Positions 51,673-63,625 of a DNA stretch of 64,000 nt are shown here, in pieces. Origin of the DNA: Qipengyuania aurantiaca (GTDB lineage Bacteria; Pseudomonadota; Alphaproteobacteria; Sphingomonadales; Sphingomonadaceae). The stretch covers positions 2,269,001-2,333,000 of the forward strand of contig NZ_CP081295.1 in assembly GCF_019711375.1 (NCBI RefSeq), read 5' to 3'. The notes beneath the pieces are model-generated. The model saw nothing but the letters and a program-made list of their open reading frames with translations, was not told where the DNA came from and did not search any database. The position numbers and the translations under genes are program-made. Within the stretch, counting starts at the first letter, position 1. The number at the start of each line of letters is the position of its first letter.

Positions 51673-53085
51673 TCAGATGTGGATCGGCTTGCCCTGGACC
51701 GCCATGGCCGCTTCCTTGATCGCTTCCGAATGCGTCGGGTGGGCGTGGCAGGTGTAGGCGATGTCTTCGGATGTAGCGCCGAATTCCATCGCCTGAGCAG
51801 CCTGCGCGATCATGGTGCCGGCAACGCTGGCGATCGCCCAGACGCCGAGTACCCGGTCGCTCTCCGCTTCGGCGATGACTTTCACGAAGCCGTCGGGTTC
51901 GTGGTTGGTCTTGGCGCGGCTGTTGGCCATCATCGGGAACTTGCCGACCTTCACCTTGGCCTTGTCGCCACCCATCTTCTCGATGGCTTCTTCGGTGGTG
52001 AGGCCGACACCGGCGAATTCGGGCAGGGTGTAGACCACGCCCGGGATGATATCGTGGTTCACGATACCGGTCTGGCCCGCGATGTTCTCGGCACAGGCGA
52101 TGCCTTCGTCTTCCGCCTTGTGCGCGAGCATGGGGCCGGGGACGACGTCGCCGATGGCCCAGACGCCGTCGACAGTCGTGCGGAAATCGTGATCGGTTTC
52201 GATCTGGCCGCGCTTGTTGACCTCCAGACCGATGTTCTCGAGGCCGAGGCCGTCGGTATTAGGCTTGCGACCGATGGAGACCAGCACGCAATCGGCTTCG
52301 AGCGTTTCCGCTTCGCCGCCAGCGGACGGTTCAAGCGTCAGCGTGGCCTTCTTGCCCGTGACCGTCACACCGGTGACCTTGGTCTTGAGCTTCAGCTCCA
52401 TGCCCTGCTTCTTGAAGATCTTGGCCGCTTCCTTGCGGACATCGTCGTCCATGCCGGGCAGCAGCTTGTCGAGGAATTCCACGACCACCACCTCGGCGCC
52501 AAGGCGGTTCCAGACCGACCCCAGTTCGAGGCCGATCACGCCGCCGCCAATGACGACCATCTTCTTCGGCACCGAGGCCAGCTCGAGCGCGCCGGTGGAA
52601 TCGACCACCACTTGAGCATCGTTGTCTACCTCGACTCCCGGAAGCGGGGTGACCGAGGAACCGGTGGCAATGATCACGTTCTTGGCGGTGACCGTTTCGT
52701 CGCCGACCTTGACCGTGTGCGCGTCCTGGAAGGTGGCGTGGCCCTTTTTCCAGTCGACCTTGTTCTTCTTGAACAGGAACTCGATGCCGCCGGTCAGACC
52801 CTTGACCGCATCGCGGCGCTGGGCATGCATTTTGTCGAGATTGAGCTTCGGCGCGACCTCAATGCCCATGTCGGCCATCGCGCCATTGGCAGCAGCGTCG
52901 AAGAACTCGGACGCGTGCAGCATCGCCTTCGACGGGATGCATCCCACGTTGAGGCAGGTGCCGCCCAGCGTCTCGCGGCTTTCTGCACAGGCGGTCTTCA
53001 GGCCCAGCTGCGCAGCGCGGATCGCCGCGACATAGCCACCCGGGCCAGCACCGATAACAAGAACGTCGTAGTCGTAATCTGCCAT
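51673..53085 (-). CDS. lpd: Dihydrolipoyl dehydrogenase (E3)
   Basis: FAD enzyme that reoxidises the lipoyl group of 2-oxo-acid dehydrogenase complexes; 470 residues. FAD loop [21 protein letters not shown], redox pair Cys44/Cys49 in [13 protein letters not shown], the NAD loop [14 protein letters not shown] and the C-terminal [13 protein letters not shown] with its catalytic His are present. The ATG at 53085 is chosen because a longer in-frame reading upstream has no family features. It follows odhB in the minus-strand TCA block, separated by the MarR-S41 pair on the other strand. Confidence 0.97.
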   Translation of the reverse strand: MADYDYDVLVIGAGPGGYVAAIRAAQLGLKTACAESRETLGGTCLNVGCIPSKAMLHASEFFDAAANGAMADMGIEVAPKLNLDKMHAQRRDAVKGLTGGIEFLFKKNKVDWKKGHATFQDAHTVKVGDETVTAKNVIIATGSSVTPLPGVEVDNDAQVVVDSTGALELASVPKKMVVIGGGVIGLELGSVWNRLGAEVVVVEFLDKLLPGMDDDVRKEAAKIFKKQGMELKLKTKVTGVTVTGKKATLTLEPSAGGEAETLEADCVLVSIGRKPNTDGLGLENIGLEVNKRGQIETDHDFRTTVDGVWAIGDVVPGPMLAHKAEDEGIACAENIAGQTGIVNHDIIPGVVYTLPEFAGVGLTTEEAIEKMGGDKAKVKVGKFPMMANSRAKTNHEPDGFVKVIAEAESDRVLGVWAIASVAGTMIAQAAQAMEFGATSEDIAYTCHAHPTHSEAIKEAAMAVQGKPIHI

Positions 53086-53168
53086 GATCAACTCGGTTTT
53101 TCGCATGCCGTTGCGGCACAATTCGATTGCTGTGCGCGACATAGACATTCGCACTGCGAAGGCAACAC

Positions 53169-53197
53169 TTGCCGGCCTGTGAAGCGAAACATATAAG
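53169..53197 (+). promoter_or_regulatory. Promoter of the MarR-S41 unit
   Basis: TTGCCG (53169-53174), 17 bp, TATAAG (53192-53197). Transcription would start near 53203-53204, at the ATG of the MarR gene, so the mRNA is probably leaderless. Confidence 0.55.
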
Positions 53198-53202
53198 GGC
53201 TT

Positions 53203-53685
53203 ATGGAATATCGAAACGAAGCCCCGCCGGTTGGCCTCGGCACGCTGCTGAGGGCGCTGCTTGCCCAACTCGAACCCGCGGTGGAGCTGGCCTATACAAA
53301 GTGCGATCCGCTGATGCGTTCGCGCTATTACCCCGTCATGCGCGCTTTGTTGAGCGAACGGCAGGCGACCGTGGGCGAGATCGCGCAGGCGGTCGGCGTC
53401 AGCCAGCCCGCGATGACGCAGACGATCCGCCAGATGGTGCAAGACGACCTGCTCGAAGTGAAGCTGGGCGAAGACCGCCGTGCGCGGCTCGTGACGCTGT
53501 CGGAGCGCGGTATGGAGGCTGTTGCCAATCTGAGGCCGGTCTGGGCTGCCGTGTCGGAAGCCTCTGCCACGATGGCGGCAGACGCCGATATCGACCTCGT
53601 CACCACTCTCGAACGCGCACTTGCCGCGCTCGGAGAGAAGGATTTTGCGGCGCGGATCGCCGATGCCCAAGGAGACACGAAATGA
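53203..53685 (+). CDS. MarR-family transcriptional regulator
   Basis: 160 residues. [14 protein letters not shown] lead-in is seen as [75 protein letters not shown], a winged helix with the DRR wing typical of MarR. The ligand is unknown. The AAGGG before the ATG is only three bases away, too close to act as a ribosome-binding site; the promoter position suggests a leaderless mRNA. The S41 gene overlaps its stop as ATGA. The pair lies between odhB and lpd. Confidence 0.9.
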   Translation: MEYRNEAPPVGLGTLLRALLAQLEPAVELAYTKCDPLMRSRYYPVMRALLSERQATVGEIAQAVGVSQPAMTQTIRQMVQDDLLEVKLGEDRRARLVTLSERGMEAVANLRPVWAAVSEASATMAADADIDLVTTLERALAALGEKDFAARIADAQGDTK

Positions 53686-54653
53686 AACTACGCCTGGCGC
53701 TTGGCGTCGCTTTCCTCGCTCTACCGTTGCCCGCGCTTGCGGCCGAAGTCGACCCTGCCGAGCAGCGAGCGGCGCTTGAGGAAGCGATCGAGATGATCGA
53801 GACCCGCTATGTCGGCACGCAGCATATCGACACGCTGACGGCGGAATTGGAGCGTCTGGCTGCGAAAGTCGAACGTGCCGAAGATGGGCAGGCTTTCGCA
53901 AAACGCGTGACCGAACGCTTGCGCGCAGTTTCGGGCGATGGACACCTTGGGCTTTCCTATAGCGAGAAGCCGATCCCAGATCCGGTGGAGGAGGGCGAGC
54001 AGCTCACGCTGAACGACGATTTCGAGGAATGGTTCGGGGCCGGTGTCAACAACGGCGTACAGAAGATTGAGCGGCTGGAAGACAACGTCATGCTGCTCGA
54101 CCTGCGCGTGTTCCCGCCGCCCTCGATGGGCGCGGAGACGATTGCGGCGGCCATGAACACGGTTGCGCAAGGCAACGCGCTCATCATCGACCTGCGCAAG
54201 AACGGGGGCGGGGCGGAAACCGTGCTGCTGGTGATGGGCTACCTCGTCGAGCCAGGCAGCCAGTTCATGTCGACCTATAACCGCCCACGCGACGAGTGGA
54301 CTCATGAGTCGGTGCCCGCCTGGGTGCCGGGAAAACGCTTCGGGTCGGAAAAGCCGCTCTACATCCTGACCTCGCGCCGGACGTTTTCAGCCGCAGAGGC
54401 GCTGGCCTACAGCCTTCAGGCGATGGACCGCGCGACCATCATTGGCGAGGTAACCGGCGGCGGCGCGCACCCGTTCGAATATCGCAAGGTCAGCACGCAT
54501 TTCGCGCTCGACCTGCCCGAAGCGATGTCGCGCCATCCGCTGACCGGTACCAATTGGCAGGACGTCGGAGTGAAACCCGACGTGGAAGTGCCGCGCGAGG
54601 AGGCGCTGGACGTCGCCCTACGCCTCGCCCGCGAGGCTATCAAAGGTCGATAA
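53682..54653 (+). CDS. Secreted S41-family peptidase-like protein
   Basis: 323 residues. Signal peptide [21 protein letters not shown]. The N-terminal helical part resembles that of tail-specific and IRBP-like S41 proteins. [24 protein letters not shown] is the family's oxyanion strand, and [19 protein letters not shown] holds the nucleophilic Ser. [10 protein letters not shown] follows. No PDZ domain is seen, so it belongs to the PDZ-less subgroup. ATGA overlap with the MarR gene suggests regulator and target are co-transcribed. The end overlaps odhB on the other strand by 14 bp. Confidence 0.88.
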   Translation: MKLRLALGVAFLALPLPALAAEVDPAEQRAALEEAIEMIETRYVGTQHIDTLTAELERLAAKVERAEDGQAFAKRVTERLRAVSGDGHLGLSYSEKPIPDPVEEGEQLTLNDDFEEWFGAGVNNGVQKIERLEDNVMLLDLRVFPPPSMGAETIAAAMNTVAQGNALIIDLRKNGGGAETVLLVMGYLVEPGSQFMSTYNRPRDEWTHESVPAWVPGKRFGSEKPLYILTSRRTFSAAEALAYSLQAMDRATIIGEVTGGGAHPFEYRKVSTHFALDLPEAMSRHPLTGTNWQDVGVKPDVEVPREEALDVALRLAREAIKGR

Positions 54654-55875
54654 GCATCCGGGTCGGATCTTCGATCGCTTCCTTGATGATCTTGAGCGCG
54701 GTGACCGCCTCGCGGCCGTCGATCAGGCGGTGGTCGTAGGACAGCGCGATATACATCATCGGGCGGATGACGATCTCGCCGTCGACCACGACCGGGCGGT
54801 CCTCAATGCGGTGGAGGCCGAGGACGGCGCTCTGCGGCGGGTTGATGATCGGGGTCGACATGAGGCTTCCGAACACGCCGCCGTTGGAGATGGTGAAGGT
54901 ACCGCCCTTCATGTCTTCCATCGTCAGCGTGCCTTCCTTGGCGCGCTTGCCGAAGTCCGCGATGTCCTTCTCGATGCGGGCAAAGCCCTTGTCCTGCGCA
55001 TCGCGAATGACCGGGACGACGAGGCCGTTGGGCGCCGAGACGGCGACCGAGATATCGACATAGTCGTGATAAACGATCTCATCGCCTTCGATATAGGCGT
55101 TGACCGCGGGTACGTCCTTCAGCGCAAGGCAGGCGGCCTTGGCGAAAAAGCCCATGAAGCCCAAGCGGATCTCGTGCTTCTTGGCGAACATGTCCTTGTA
55201 CTTCGCGCGCGCTTCCATGACGGCGCTCATGTCGACATCGTTGAAGGTGGTGAGGAGCGCGGCGTTGTCCTGCGCGCCCTTGAGGCGCTTGGCGATGGTC
55301 TGGCGCATGCGCGTCATCTTGACGCGTTCCTCGCGGCGCTCGCCGGTTGCAGCGGGGGCCGCAGCCGGAGCCGATGCGGCGGGAGCCGGAGCCGGGCTGT
55401 CGCCCTTGGCCTTGGCGGCGGCGATCACGTCTTCCTTGGTCAGGCGACCGTCCTTGCCGGTGCCCTTGATGGTCGAGGGATCGACTCCGTGTTCAAGCAC
55501 CGCGCGGCGCACGGCTGGCGAAAGCGTCTGCGAGGCATCGGAGCCGGTCGCTTCCTTGGCCTGCTCGGGAGCCGCCTTCTCGACACCCGCATCGGGAGCC
55601 GCCGCCTTGGGCTCGCTCGACGGGGCAGCGCCAGCGCCGCCTTCCTCGACGATGGCGAGGACCGCGCCGACTTCCACCGTGTCACCCACGGCGACCTTGA
55701 ATTCCTTGATCACGCCGGCGACGGGCGAGGGAGCCTCGACCGCGACCTTGTCGGTTTCGAGGCTGACGATCGGCTCGTCCACCGCGACGCTATCGCCGAC
55801 ATTCTTCAGCAGTTCGCCGATGGAGGCTTCGGTGACGCTCTCGCCGAGCGTGGGGACTTTGACTTCGGTGGCCAT
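54640..55875 (-). CDS. odhB: 2-oxoglutarate dehydrogenase E2, dihydrolipoyl succinyltransferase
   Basis: 411 residues. The single lipoyl domain (1-75) has Lys43 in [11 protein letters not shown]. An Ala/Pro/Glu linker, the E1/E3-binding domain ([32 protein letters not shown]) and the catalytic domain with the C-terminal [12 protein letters not shown] (His, Asp) follow. It transfers succinyl to CoA in the TCA cycle. It lies 29 nt after sucA and before lpd. Confidence 0.97.
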   Translation of the reverse strand: MATEVKVPTLGESVTEASIGELLKNVGDSVAVDEPIVSLETDKVAVEAPSPVAGVIKEFKVAVGDTVEVGAVLAIVEEGGAGAAPSSEPKAAAPDAGVEKAAPEQAKEATGSDASQTLSPAVRRAVLEHGVDPSTIKGTGKDGRLTKEDVIAAAKAKGDSPAPAPAASAPAAAPAATGERREERVKMTRMRQTIAKRLKGAQDNAALLTTFNDVDMSAVMEARAKYKDMFAKKHEIRLGFMGFFAKAACLALKDVPAVNAYIEGDEIVYHDYVDISVAVSAPNGLVVPVIRDAQDKGFARIEKDIADFGKRAKEGTLTMEDMKGGTFTISNGGVFGSLMSTPIINPPQSAVLGLHRIEDRPVVVDGEIVIRPMMYIALSYDHRLIDGREAVTALKIIKEAIEDPTRMLIDL

Positions 55876-55904
55876 GGTCGTGGGTTTCCTTTTCAGGCCT
55901 TGAA

Positions 55905-58721
55905 TCAGTTACTGCTGCCGGCGCCGTTGAGGCCCAGCGCGATGTTGACGAGGGCTTCCTGCTGCACCTGGTGGCGGCTGGCGTAGCCCGTGGCGGGCGA
56001 TGCGGCGACTTCGCGGCCCGCATAGGTCGGGCGCATGCCGTCCTTGCCGGCCTTGGTCGCCGCTTCCTCGATCAGGCGATCGACGAAGAACCAGGCGCCG
56101 TTGTTCTTGGGCTCTTCCTGGCACCAGACGATCTCTTCGAGATTGGTCATGCGCTCGAGACGCACGGCCAGCGGTTCGCCGGGGAAGGGGTAGAGCTGTT
56201 CGATGCGAACCACCGAGACATCTTCCAGACCCGCTTCGTCGCGGCGCTGCATCAGGTCATAGGCGACCTTGCCGCTGCACAGCACGAGGCGGCGCACCTT
56301 CTTGTCGTCGATCTCCTTCAGGTCCGACTTGATGCGCATGAAGTGATGGTCGCCCATGAACTCCTCCGCGCTCGATTTGGCGAGCGGGTGGCGGAGCAGC
56401 GACTTCGGCGTCATGATGACCATCGGCTTGCGGAAGGACCGCAGCATCTGGCGGCGCAGGACGTGGAAGTAGTTCGCCGGGGTGGTGATGTTCATCACCT
56501 GGATGTTGTCATTCGCGCACAGCTGGAGGAAGCGTTCGAGACGCGCCGAGCTGTGTTCCGGACCCTGGCCTTCGTAACCATGAGGCAGCAACAGGACGAG
56601 GCCGTTGGCGCGCAGCCACTTTACCTCGCCAGCCGCGATGAACTGGTCGATCATGATCTGCGCACCGTTGGCGAAATCGCCGAACTGCGCTTCCCACATC
56701 ACCAGGCTCTTCGGGTCCGCCATGGCGAAACCGTATTCGAAGCCGAGCACGCCGTATTCGCTCAAGGGGCTGTCATAGACTTCGAACTTGCCATGCGGCA
56801 GCGTGCAGAGCGGGATGTACTTGCGCTCGTCCTTCTGGTCGATCCAGACGGCGTGACGCTGGCTGAACGTGCCGCGACCCGAATCCTGGCCCGACAGGCG
56901 CACGCCGAAGCCCTCGGTCACGAGGCTGCCGAAGGCAAGCGCTTCGCCGGTCGCCCAGTCGAAGCCTTCGCCGGTTTCGAACATCTGGCGCTTGGCGTCG
57001 AGCACACGGCCCAGCGTCTTGTGGATCGTCACATCGTCTGGGACGGTGGTCAGCGTGCGGCCAAGGCTGTCGAACAGCTTCTTGTCGAGCGCGGTTTCCA
57101 CGTTGCGGCGCGCCGTTTCCGGATCGGCCGGCTTGTTCATGCCCGCCCAGCGGCCACCGAACCAGTCGGCCTCGTTGGGCTTGTAATCCTTGGCGGCGGC
57201 GAATTCCTGCTCAAGATGCGCGTTGAATTCCTCGCACAATCCGTCGGCATAGCCCTTTTCGATCACGCCCTCGTCTTCGAGACGCTTCGTGTAGAGCTCG
57301 CTCACCTTGGGATGCGCGCGGATCGCGTCGTACATTAGCGGCTGGGTGAATTTCGGTTCATCACCCTCGTTATGGCCGAAGCGGCGATAGCACCACATGT
57401 CGATCACGATGTCGCGGCCGAACTTCTGGCGGTATTCGATGGCGAGCTTGCAGGCGAAGGTCACCGCTTCGGGGTCGTCGCCGTTAACGTGGAGGATCGG
57501 CGCCTGGACGCCCTTGGCCACGTCGCTGGGGTAGGGGCTGGACCGCGCAAACTGGGGCGAAGTCGTGAAGCCGATCTGGTTGTTGATGACGAAGTGCAGG
57601 CAGCCGCCGGTGTTGTAACCGCGCACGCCCGAGAAGCCGAGGCACTCCCACACGATGCCCTGGCCGGCAAAGGCCGCGTCGCCGTGGAGAAGGACGGGCA
57701 GGACCTGCTCGTGCTTTTTCAGATCGTCGCGAATGGCCTGCTGCGCACGGGTCTTGCCGAGCACGACGGGGTTCACCGCTTCGAGATGCGAAGGGTTAGG
57801 CACAAGGCTCATATGCACGTCGATGCCGTCGAAGGTACGGTCGGTGCTGGTGCCAAGGTGGTATTTCACATCGCCCGAACCGCCGACATCGTCGGGGTTG
57901 GCGCTGCCGCCCGAGAACTCGTGGAAGATTACCTTGTAGGGCTTGCCCATGACGTTGGCGAGCACATTCAGGCGCCCACGGTGGGCCATGCCGTAGATTA
58001 TCTCGCGCACGCCGAGCTGGCCACCGTACTTGATCACGGCTTCCAGCGCCGGGATCATGGACTCGCCGCCATCAAGGCCGAAGCGCTTGGTGCCGACGTA
58101 TTTCTTGCCGAGGAACTTCTCGTACTGCTCACCCCGGATGACGGCGGCGAGGATCGCACGCTTGCCTTCCTCGGTGAACTGGATCGTGTCCTCGGGCGTC
58201 TCGAACTGGTCCTGGAGGAAGCGGCGTTCCTCCGTGTCCGAGATGTGCATGTATTCGAGGCCGACCTTGCCACAATAGGTTTCGCGCAGAACGCGGTAGA
58301 GATCGCCCACGGTGACCCATTCGAAACCGAACACGCCGCCGACATAGACCTCGCGGTCCTCCTGTCCGGCAAAACCGTGCCATTCCAGCGTCAGGTCTTC
58401 GGGCACGTCGCGGTGCGACAGGCCCAGCGGATCGAGATCGGCAGCCAAGTGCCCGCGCACACGGTAGAGGCGCACGAGCAGCATCGCGCGGATGCTGTCG
58501 TCGGCGGCCTGTTCGATGGCCTTGGGGTCGGCAGGCTTGCCGGCCTTTTCGGCGGCTTGCTTCACCGCAAGGCGCATCTGCGTGGGGTCGAGCGCGGCGG
58601 TAAGATCCGCCTCGCTGTCGACCACTTGCTGCAGCCAGTTCGGATTGCCCCAGCTGGGACCGGCTTGCGGCCCCTCCTGGTCGCCCATTTCAGGCAGGAA
58701 GTTCTGGCTCTCGTTACCCAT
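55905..58721 (-). CDS. sucA: 2-oxoglutarate dehydrogenase E1 component
   Basis: Thiamine-diphosphate enzyme that decarboxylates 2-oxoglutarate and passes succinyl to E2; 938 residues. The N-terminal SWGNPNWLQ resembles the E2-binding segment. [38 protein letters not shown] and [11 protein letters not shown] are the cofactor region, and [23 protein letters not shown] and [12 protein letters not shown] mark the C-terminal domains. The gene is in the minus-strand order sucD-sucA-odhB with short gaps. Confidence 0.97.
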   Translation of the reverse strand: MGNESQNFLPEMGDQEGPQAGPSWGNPNWLQQVVDSEADLTAALDPTQMRLAVKQAAEKAGKPADPKAIEQAADDSIRAMLLVRLYRVRGHLAADLDPLGLSHRDVPEDLTLEWHGFAGQEDREVYVGGVFGFEWVTVGDLYRVLRETYCGKVGLEYMHISDTEERRFLQDQFETPEDTIQFTEEGKRAILAAVIRGEQYEKFLGKKYVGTKRFGLDGGESMIPALEAVIKYGGQLGVREIIYGMAHRGRLNVLANVMGKPYKVIFHEFSGGSANPDDVGGSGDVKYHLGTSTDRTFDGIDVHMSLVPNPSHLEAVNPVVLGKTRAQQAIRDDLKKHEQVLPVLLHGDAAFAGQGIVWECLGFSGVRGYNTGGCLHFVINNQIGFTTSPQFARSSPYPSDVAKGVQAPILHVNGDDPEAVTFACKLAIEYRQKFGRDIVIDMWCYRRFGHNEGDEPKFTQPLMYDAIRAHPKVSELYTKRLEDEGVIEKGYADGLCEEFNAHLEQEFAAAKDYKPNEADWFGGRWAGMNKPADPETARRNVETALDKKLFDSLGRTLTTVPDDVTIHKTLGRVLDAKRQMFETGEGFDWATGEALAFGSLVTEGFGVRLSGQDSGRGTFSQRHAVWIDQKDERKYIPLCTLPHGKFEVYDSPLSEYGVLGFEYGFAMADPKSLVMWEAQFGDFANGAQIMIDQFIAAGEVKWLRANGLVLLLPHGYEGQGPEHSSARLERFLQLCANDNIQVMNITTPANYFHVLRRQMLRSFRKPMVIMTPKSLLRHPLAKSSAEEFMGDHHFMRIKSDLKEIDDKKVRRLVLCSGKVAYDLMQRRDEAGLEDVSVVRIEQLYPFPGEPLAVRLERMTNLEEIVWCQEEPKNNGAWFFVDRLIEEAATKAGKDGMRPTYAGREVAASPATGYASRHQVQQEALVNIALGLNGAGSSN

Positions 58722-58754
58722 TTTCAGTCCTCATGGAGAGGGAGCGTTCGGCGG

Positions 58755-59645
58755 TTACGCCAGTTCCTTCAGCATCGCATCGAGCGTCGTGCCGAGCTCG
58801 GAAGGCGACGGGCTGACGCGGATGCCTGCGGCTTCCATCGCCGCGATCTTGTCGTCCGCGCCGCCCTGGCCGCCCGAAACGATTGCGCCCGCATGGCCCA
58901 TGCGGCGGCCCGGAGGCGCCGTGCGGCCCGCGATGAAGCCGACCATGGGCTTTTGGCGTCCTTTGGCGGCTTCCTGCTTGATGAACTCGGCGGCCTCTTC
59001 TTCCGCGCTGCCGCCGATTTCGCCGATCATAATGATCGACTTGGTGTCGTCGTCGTCGAGGAAAAGATCGAGCACGTCGATGAAGTTGGTGCCATTGACC
59101 GGATCGCCGCCGATGCCGACCGCGGTGGTCTGGCCGAGGCCGACCATGGTGGTTTGGTGGACGGCTTCATAGGTCAGCGTGCCCGAGCGCGAGACTACGC
59201 CGACGCTGCCCTTCTTGAAGATCGAACCGGGCATGATGCCGATCTTGCATTCGCCGGGCGTCAGCACGCCGGGGCAGTTCGGGCCGATGAGGCGGCTGTT
59301 CGAACCGCGAAGTGCAGCCTTCACGCGCACCATGTCGAGCACGGGAATGCCCTCGGTGATGGCGACGATGAGTTCCATCTCGGCATCGATCGCCTCGAGG
59401 ATGGCGTCGGCTGCGAACGGCGGCGGCACGTAGATGCACGATGCCGTGGCGCCGGTTTCAGCCTTGGCTTCGCGCACGGTGTTGAACTGCGGCAGACCGA
59501 TGTGATCCGTGCCGCCCTTGCCCGGGGTCACACCCGCAACCATCTTAGTGCCGTAATCGAGCGCCTGTTGCGTGTGGAAGGTGCCGGTGTTGCCGGTCAT
59601 CCCTTGCGTGATGACCTTGGTGTTCTTGTCGACGAGGATGCTCAT
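58755..59645 (-). CDS. sucD: Succinyl-CoA synthetase subunit alpha
   Basis: 296 residues. CoA-binding Rossmann-like N-terminus ([32 protein letters not shown]), the active-site His in [13 protein letters not shown] that is phosphorylated, and [21 protein letters not shown] are present. It needs the beta subunit SucC to make ATP or GTP from succinyl-CoA; no sucC lies next to it or elsewhere in the window. It follows mdh by 31 nt and precedes sucA. Confidence 0.97.
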   Translation of the reverse strand: MSILVDKNTKVITQGMTGNTGTFHTQQALDYGTKMVAGVTPGKGGTDHIGLPQFNTVREAKAETGATASCIYVPPPFAADAILEAIDAEMELIVAITEGIPVLDMVRVKAALRGSNSRLIGPNCPGVLTPGECKIGIMPGSIFKKGSVGVVSRSGTLTYEAVHQTTMVGLGQTTAVGIGGDPVNGTNFIDVLDLFLDDDDTKSIIMIGEIGGSAEEEAAEFIKQEAAKGRQKPMVGFIAGRTAPPGRRMGHAGAIVSGGQGGADDKIAAMEAAGIRVSPSPSELGTTLDAMLKELA

Positions 59646-59676
59646 CTTGCCTCTCCTTTTCGAATGGTTTGGTAGG

Positions 59677-60826
<1,150 letters not shown>

Positions 60827-60936
60827 AGGGGTCGTGGCTGTTCCTTTAACGGTAAGACGAGCGAGCGCCAGCAAGGGTCCCGAAACCTCAGGAAGGGTGG
60901 CTTTTTATCGGACTGTGGTGGGCCTTCACTCGAGGC

Positions 60937-61185
60937 TCAGCCAATGAGGCGCTGGTCGGCACCCTGGTGGTTGGCCTCGATCCGGCGGGCGGCGGCCCCG
61001 TCGAGCGATCGACAGATCTCCAGCCAATGATTGTAATCCTCGGTCTGGTTTGCGGCTGCTGCCGTCTCCGCGTTACGGATGGCCATTGGGACGGCGCGCA
61101 GGCCGTATTCGGCGAAATGGCGCAGGGCGGCCTTGGTCGTATCGCTCATGAACCCCTTCAGTTCCTCGTGGTCGTTGGCGGCCAT
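60937..61185 (-). CDS. Small hypothetical protein
   Basis: 82 residues from the ATG at 61185: an acidic lead (MAANDHEELKGFMSDTTKAALRHFAEYGLRAVPMAIRNAETAAAANQTEDYNHWLEICRSLDGAAARR region) that looks fully helical, then a polar end. No signal peptide, Cys motif or catalytic pattern is seen. A much longer in-frame reading upstream is basic and unstructured and probably not translated. Not recognised; perhaps a small cytosolic conserved protein of the group. Confidence 0.55.
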   Translation of the reverse strand: MAANDHEELKGFMSDTTKAALRHFAEYGLRAVPMAIRNAETAAAANQTEDYNHWLEICRSLDGAAARRIEANHQGADQRLIG

Positions 61186-61439
61186 AGTCACGGTTCCACG
61201 CTTCAGGACGCGGGCGATCGGCGAACGCGCGGCACAGCGCGCAGGCGCAAAACGTACGGACATCGGCTCAAGGACTCCCCATCTTTTAAGACCGCCACCT
61301 CGGTCTCCGGCTCTGTGTCCTATGATGTAGCCACTCCTCGCTAAACATGGGTTCCGGATCATGCTTGCGATTATATTAAATTGCGGCTGTGGCTTTGCGA
61401 AAGCTGCGCGCTTGCTTCGCCCGATGCGGGGGCGTAAGG
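61186..61439. other. Intergenic stretch without a recognised gene
   Basis: Lies between the small hypothetical gene (minus) and the cobalamin riboswitch (plus). I see only an AT-rich patch at 61365-61385, with TATATT at 61372-61377 that could be the -10 of the btuB transcript and a TATAAT on the minus strand; neither has a good -35. Confidence 0.4.
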
Positions 61440-61657
61440 GGCTCAGATTGGTACGGGTCAAGGGAACGCCGGTGTAATGCCGCGGCTGCCCCCGCAACTG
61501 TAACCGGTGAGGCGCGCCCCGATGTGCCACTGTCCCGCGTCAGGGATGGGAAGGCGGGGCGAGGCCGTATGATCCGGGAGCCAGGAGACCTGCCCGCACC
61601 AGTCGTTCAGCCGCGGGCGGGGTGTACCGATGGCAAGCGGGGATGGGGCAATCCCGC
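61440..61657 (+). ncRNA. Cobalamin (B12) riboswitch
   Basis: The B12-box GCCGCGGCTGCCCCCGCAAC (61479-61498) is followed by TGTAAC. Other conserved pieces are AAGGGAACGCCGGTG, GCCACTG, GGGAAGGC and GAGCCAGGAGACCTGCC (61578-61594). Behind the aptamer a GCGGGGAT/ATCCCGC hairpin (61637-61657) may be the expression platform. Binding of adenosylcobalamin would shut off btuB and the following transport gene when B12 is plentiful. Confidence 0.92.
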
Positions 61658-61702
61658 CTCCTCCCGTCATGGACGGCGTGTACGGACATGACTGGAGGAA
61701 AC

Positions 61703-63625
61703 GTGACCAAATACCTGTTTTTGCTGAGCGCTTCGGCGCTGTGCGCTCCCGCCTATGCGCAGGATTCGAGCGAGGATGCGCTGGCGGAGATTATTGCGGA
61801 GCAAGATGACTCTTCGCCTGACACGAGCGAGCTGGACGATGGCGGGTGCTGCTATATCGCGGGCGAAAGGATCGAGGCGCCCTCGATCACCGTAACCGCC
61901 AACGGCCTCGGCACCGATATTCGCAACACTGGTCAGGCGGTCACGCTCATCGACACGAAGGAAATCGACGCCGTTCAGGGCGCGGATCCCGTGCGCGTCC
62001 TGCGCCGCACTCCCGGCCTCTCCTTCACCCGCAACGGCGGCGTGGGCGGCTTCACCGGGGTGAGCCTTCGCGGGTCGGCATCCGAGCAGGTGCTGGTGCT
62101 GGTCGACGGCGTCCGCGTGGCGGACCCGGCCGCACCCGGAGGCGGGTTCGACTTCGGCAACCTGCTCCTCTCCAGCGTCGGCAAGTTCGACATCTTGCGC
62201 GGCTCGAACAGCACGATCTGGGGCTCCGACGCGATCGGCGGCGTCATCGACGTGACCACCCGCACCGAGACGGGGCTGGAAGGCCGCGTCGAATACGGTT
62301 CGCGCGACACGCTCAGCGCCAGCGCGACCGGCGGTTTGGGTGGCGATAGCTATTTCTTCGGCCTTACGGGCTCCTATCTGCACACGGACGGCTTCTCATC
62401 GGTCGTGGATGGCGGCGAGCCCGACGGGCTGGAGCAATACGCGCTCGGCGGCGCGGCGTTTTTCGACGTCACGCACAATATCGAGCTTTTCGCCCATGCG
62501 AACTGGAGCGAGGCCGATCTCGACCTCGATGGCTTCGCGCCGCCCACCTTCGCCTTTGCCGATACGCTCGATACGCAGGAAACCCAGCGCTACTGGGGCG
62601 ATGTCGGGCTGGCCTATTACGGCAACGATCTGACCCTGCGCGCCGCCTTCAGTCTCGCCGACACCGAACGCTACAATTTCGATGGCGATGGCAATGTGAC
62701 GTTCGGAGGAGACGGGCATTCCGAACGCCTGCAATTGCGCGGCGAATACCGTGTGCTCGGCCCTCTTACGCTGGCTTTCGGGGCGGAGCACGAGTGGAGC
62801 GACTATGTCACTCTCTTCGACGCGCCCGGCTCGATCGAGACGACCGGCGGCTATGCCCAGATCGGCCTCGCTTTCGGGCGGCTGGCCGCGCATGTCGGCG
62901 GGCGGATCGACGACCACGAGCTGTTCGGCACCAAGGCGACCTATGGCGCGGACCTGTCTTATGGACTTCGCGACGACTGGCGTGTGCGGGCCAGCCTTGG
63001 CGAGGGCTTCAAGGCACCGACCCTGTACCAGCTGCGCAGTTTCTACGGCAATGCACAGCTCCGCCCCGAGGCGAGCACCAGCGTCGATCTCGGCATCGAG
63101 AAGGGCCAGCGCGGGCAGGGCGTCCATGCGGCGCTCACCGGCTTCCTGCGCACGACCGACGATCTGATTGGCTTCGGCTTCGGACCCGAGCGGCCATTCG
63201 GCGGCTACGAAAACGTGTCGCGGGCGCGCGCCATGGGCTTCGAGCTTGAGGGCGGCTTCGACGTGACGCCGTTCCTTCGGGTCTCCGGCGTGTTTTCGCA
63301 TGTCGATACCGAGGATCGCGACAGCGGTCTCGAACTGGCGCGCCGTCCCGAATATTTCGGCACGCTCTTCGCCGATTGGGAGACGCCTTTCGGGCTAAAC
63401 CTCGGCGGCGATGTGCGGTTCGTTTCGGAAAGCTTCAACGACAACGCGAACATGACGCCGCTCGACGGCTATGAGGTCGTCGACCTGCGCGCCTCCTACC
63501 CGGTGGGTGAACGGTTTGAGCTGTTCGGCCGCGTGGAGAACGTGTTCGATGCGGATTATACGGTCGTGAAAGATTACAACACGCCCGGACGCGGGGCCTT
63601 CGTCGGGCTGAGGGCGCGGATGTGA
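61703..63625 (+). CDS. btuB: TonB-dependent vitamin B12 receptor BtuB
   Basis: Outer-membrane receptor of 640 residues. Signal peptide MTKYLFLLSASALCAPAYAQ, a TonB box in SITVTANG, the plug domain (VRVLRRTPGLSFTRNGGVGGFTGVSLRGSASEQVLVLVDGVRV and LRGSNSTIWGSDAIGGVIDV) and a long beta-barrel ending in an aromatic-basic terminus (FVGLRARM). The riboswitch ahead supports B12 as cargo. The GTG start has GGAGG seven bases ahead. A Cys-Cys pair precedes the TonB box, which is unusual. The stop overlaps the next gene as GTGA. Confidence 0.93.
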   Translation: MTKYLFLLSASALCAPAYAQDSSEDALAEIIAEQDDSSPDTSELDDGGCCYIAGERIEAPSITVTANGLGTDIRNTGQAVTLIDTKEIDAVQGADPVRVLRRTPGLSFTRNGGVGGFTGVSLRGSASEQVLVLVDGVRVADPAAPGGGFDFGNLLLSSVGKFDILRGSNSTIWGSDAIGGVIDVTTRTETGLEGRVEYGSRDTLSASATGGLGGDSYFFGLTGSYLHTDGFSSVVDGGEPDGLEQYALGGAAFFDVTHNIELFAHANWSEADLDLDGFAPPTFAFADTLDTQETQRYWGDVGLAYYGNDLTLRAAFSLADTERYNFDGDGNVTFGGDGHSERLQLRGEYRVLGPLTLAFGAEHEWSDYVTLFDAPGSIETTGGYAQIGLAFGRLAAHVGGRIDDHELFGTKATYGADLSYGLRDDWRVRASLGEGFKAPTLYQLRSFYGNAQLRPEASTSVDLGIEKGQRGQGVHAALTGFLRTTDDLIGFGFGPERPFGGYENVSRARAMGFELEGGFDVTPFLRVSGVFSHVDTEDRDSGLELARRPEYFGTLFADWETPFGLNLGGDVRFVSESFNDNANMTPLDGYEVVDLRASYPVGERFELFGRVENVFDADYTVVKDYNTPGRGAFVGLRARM

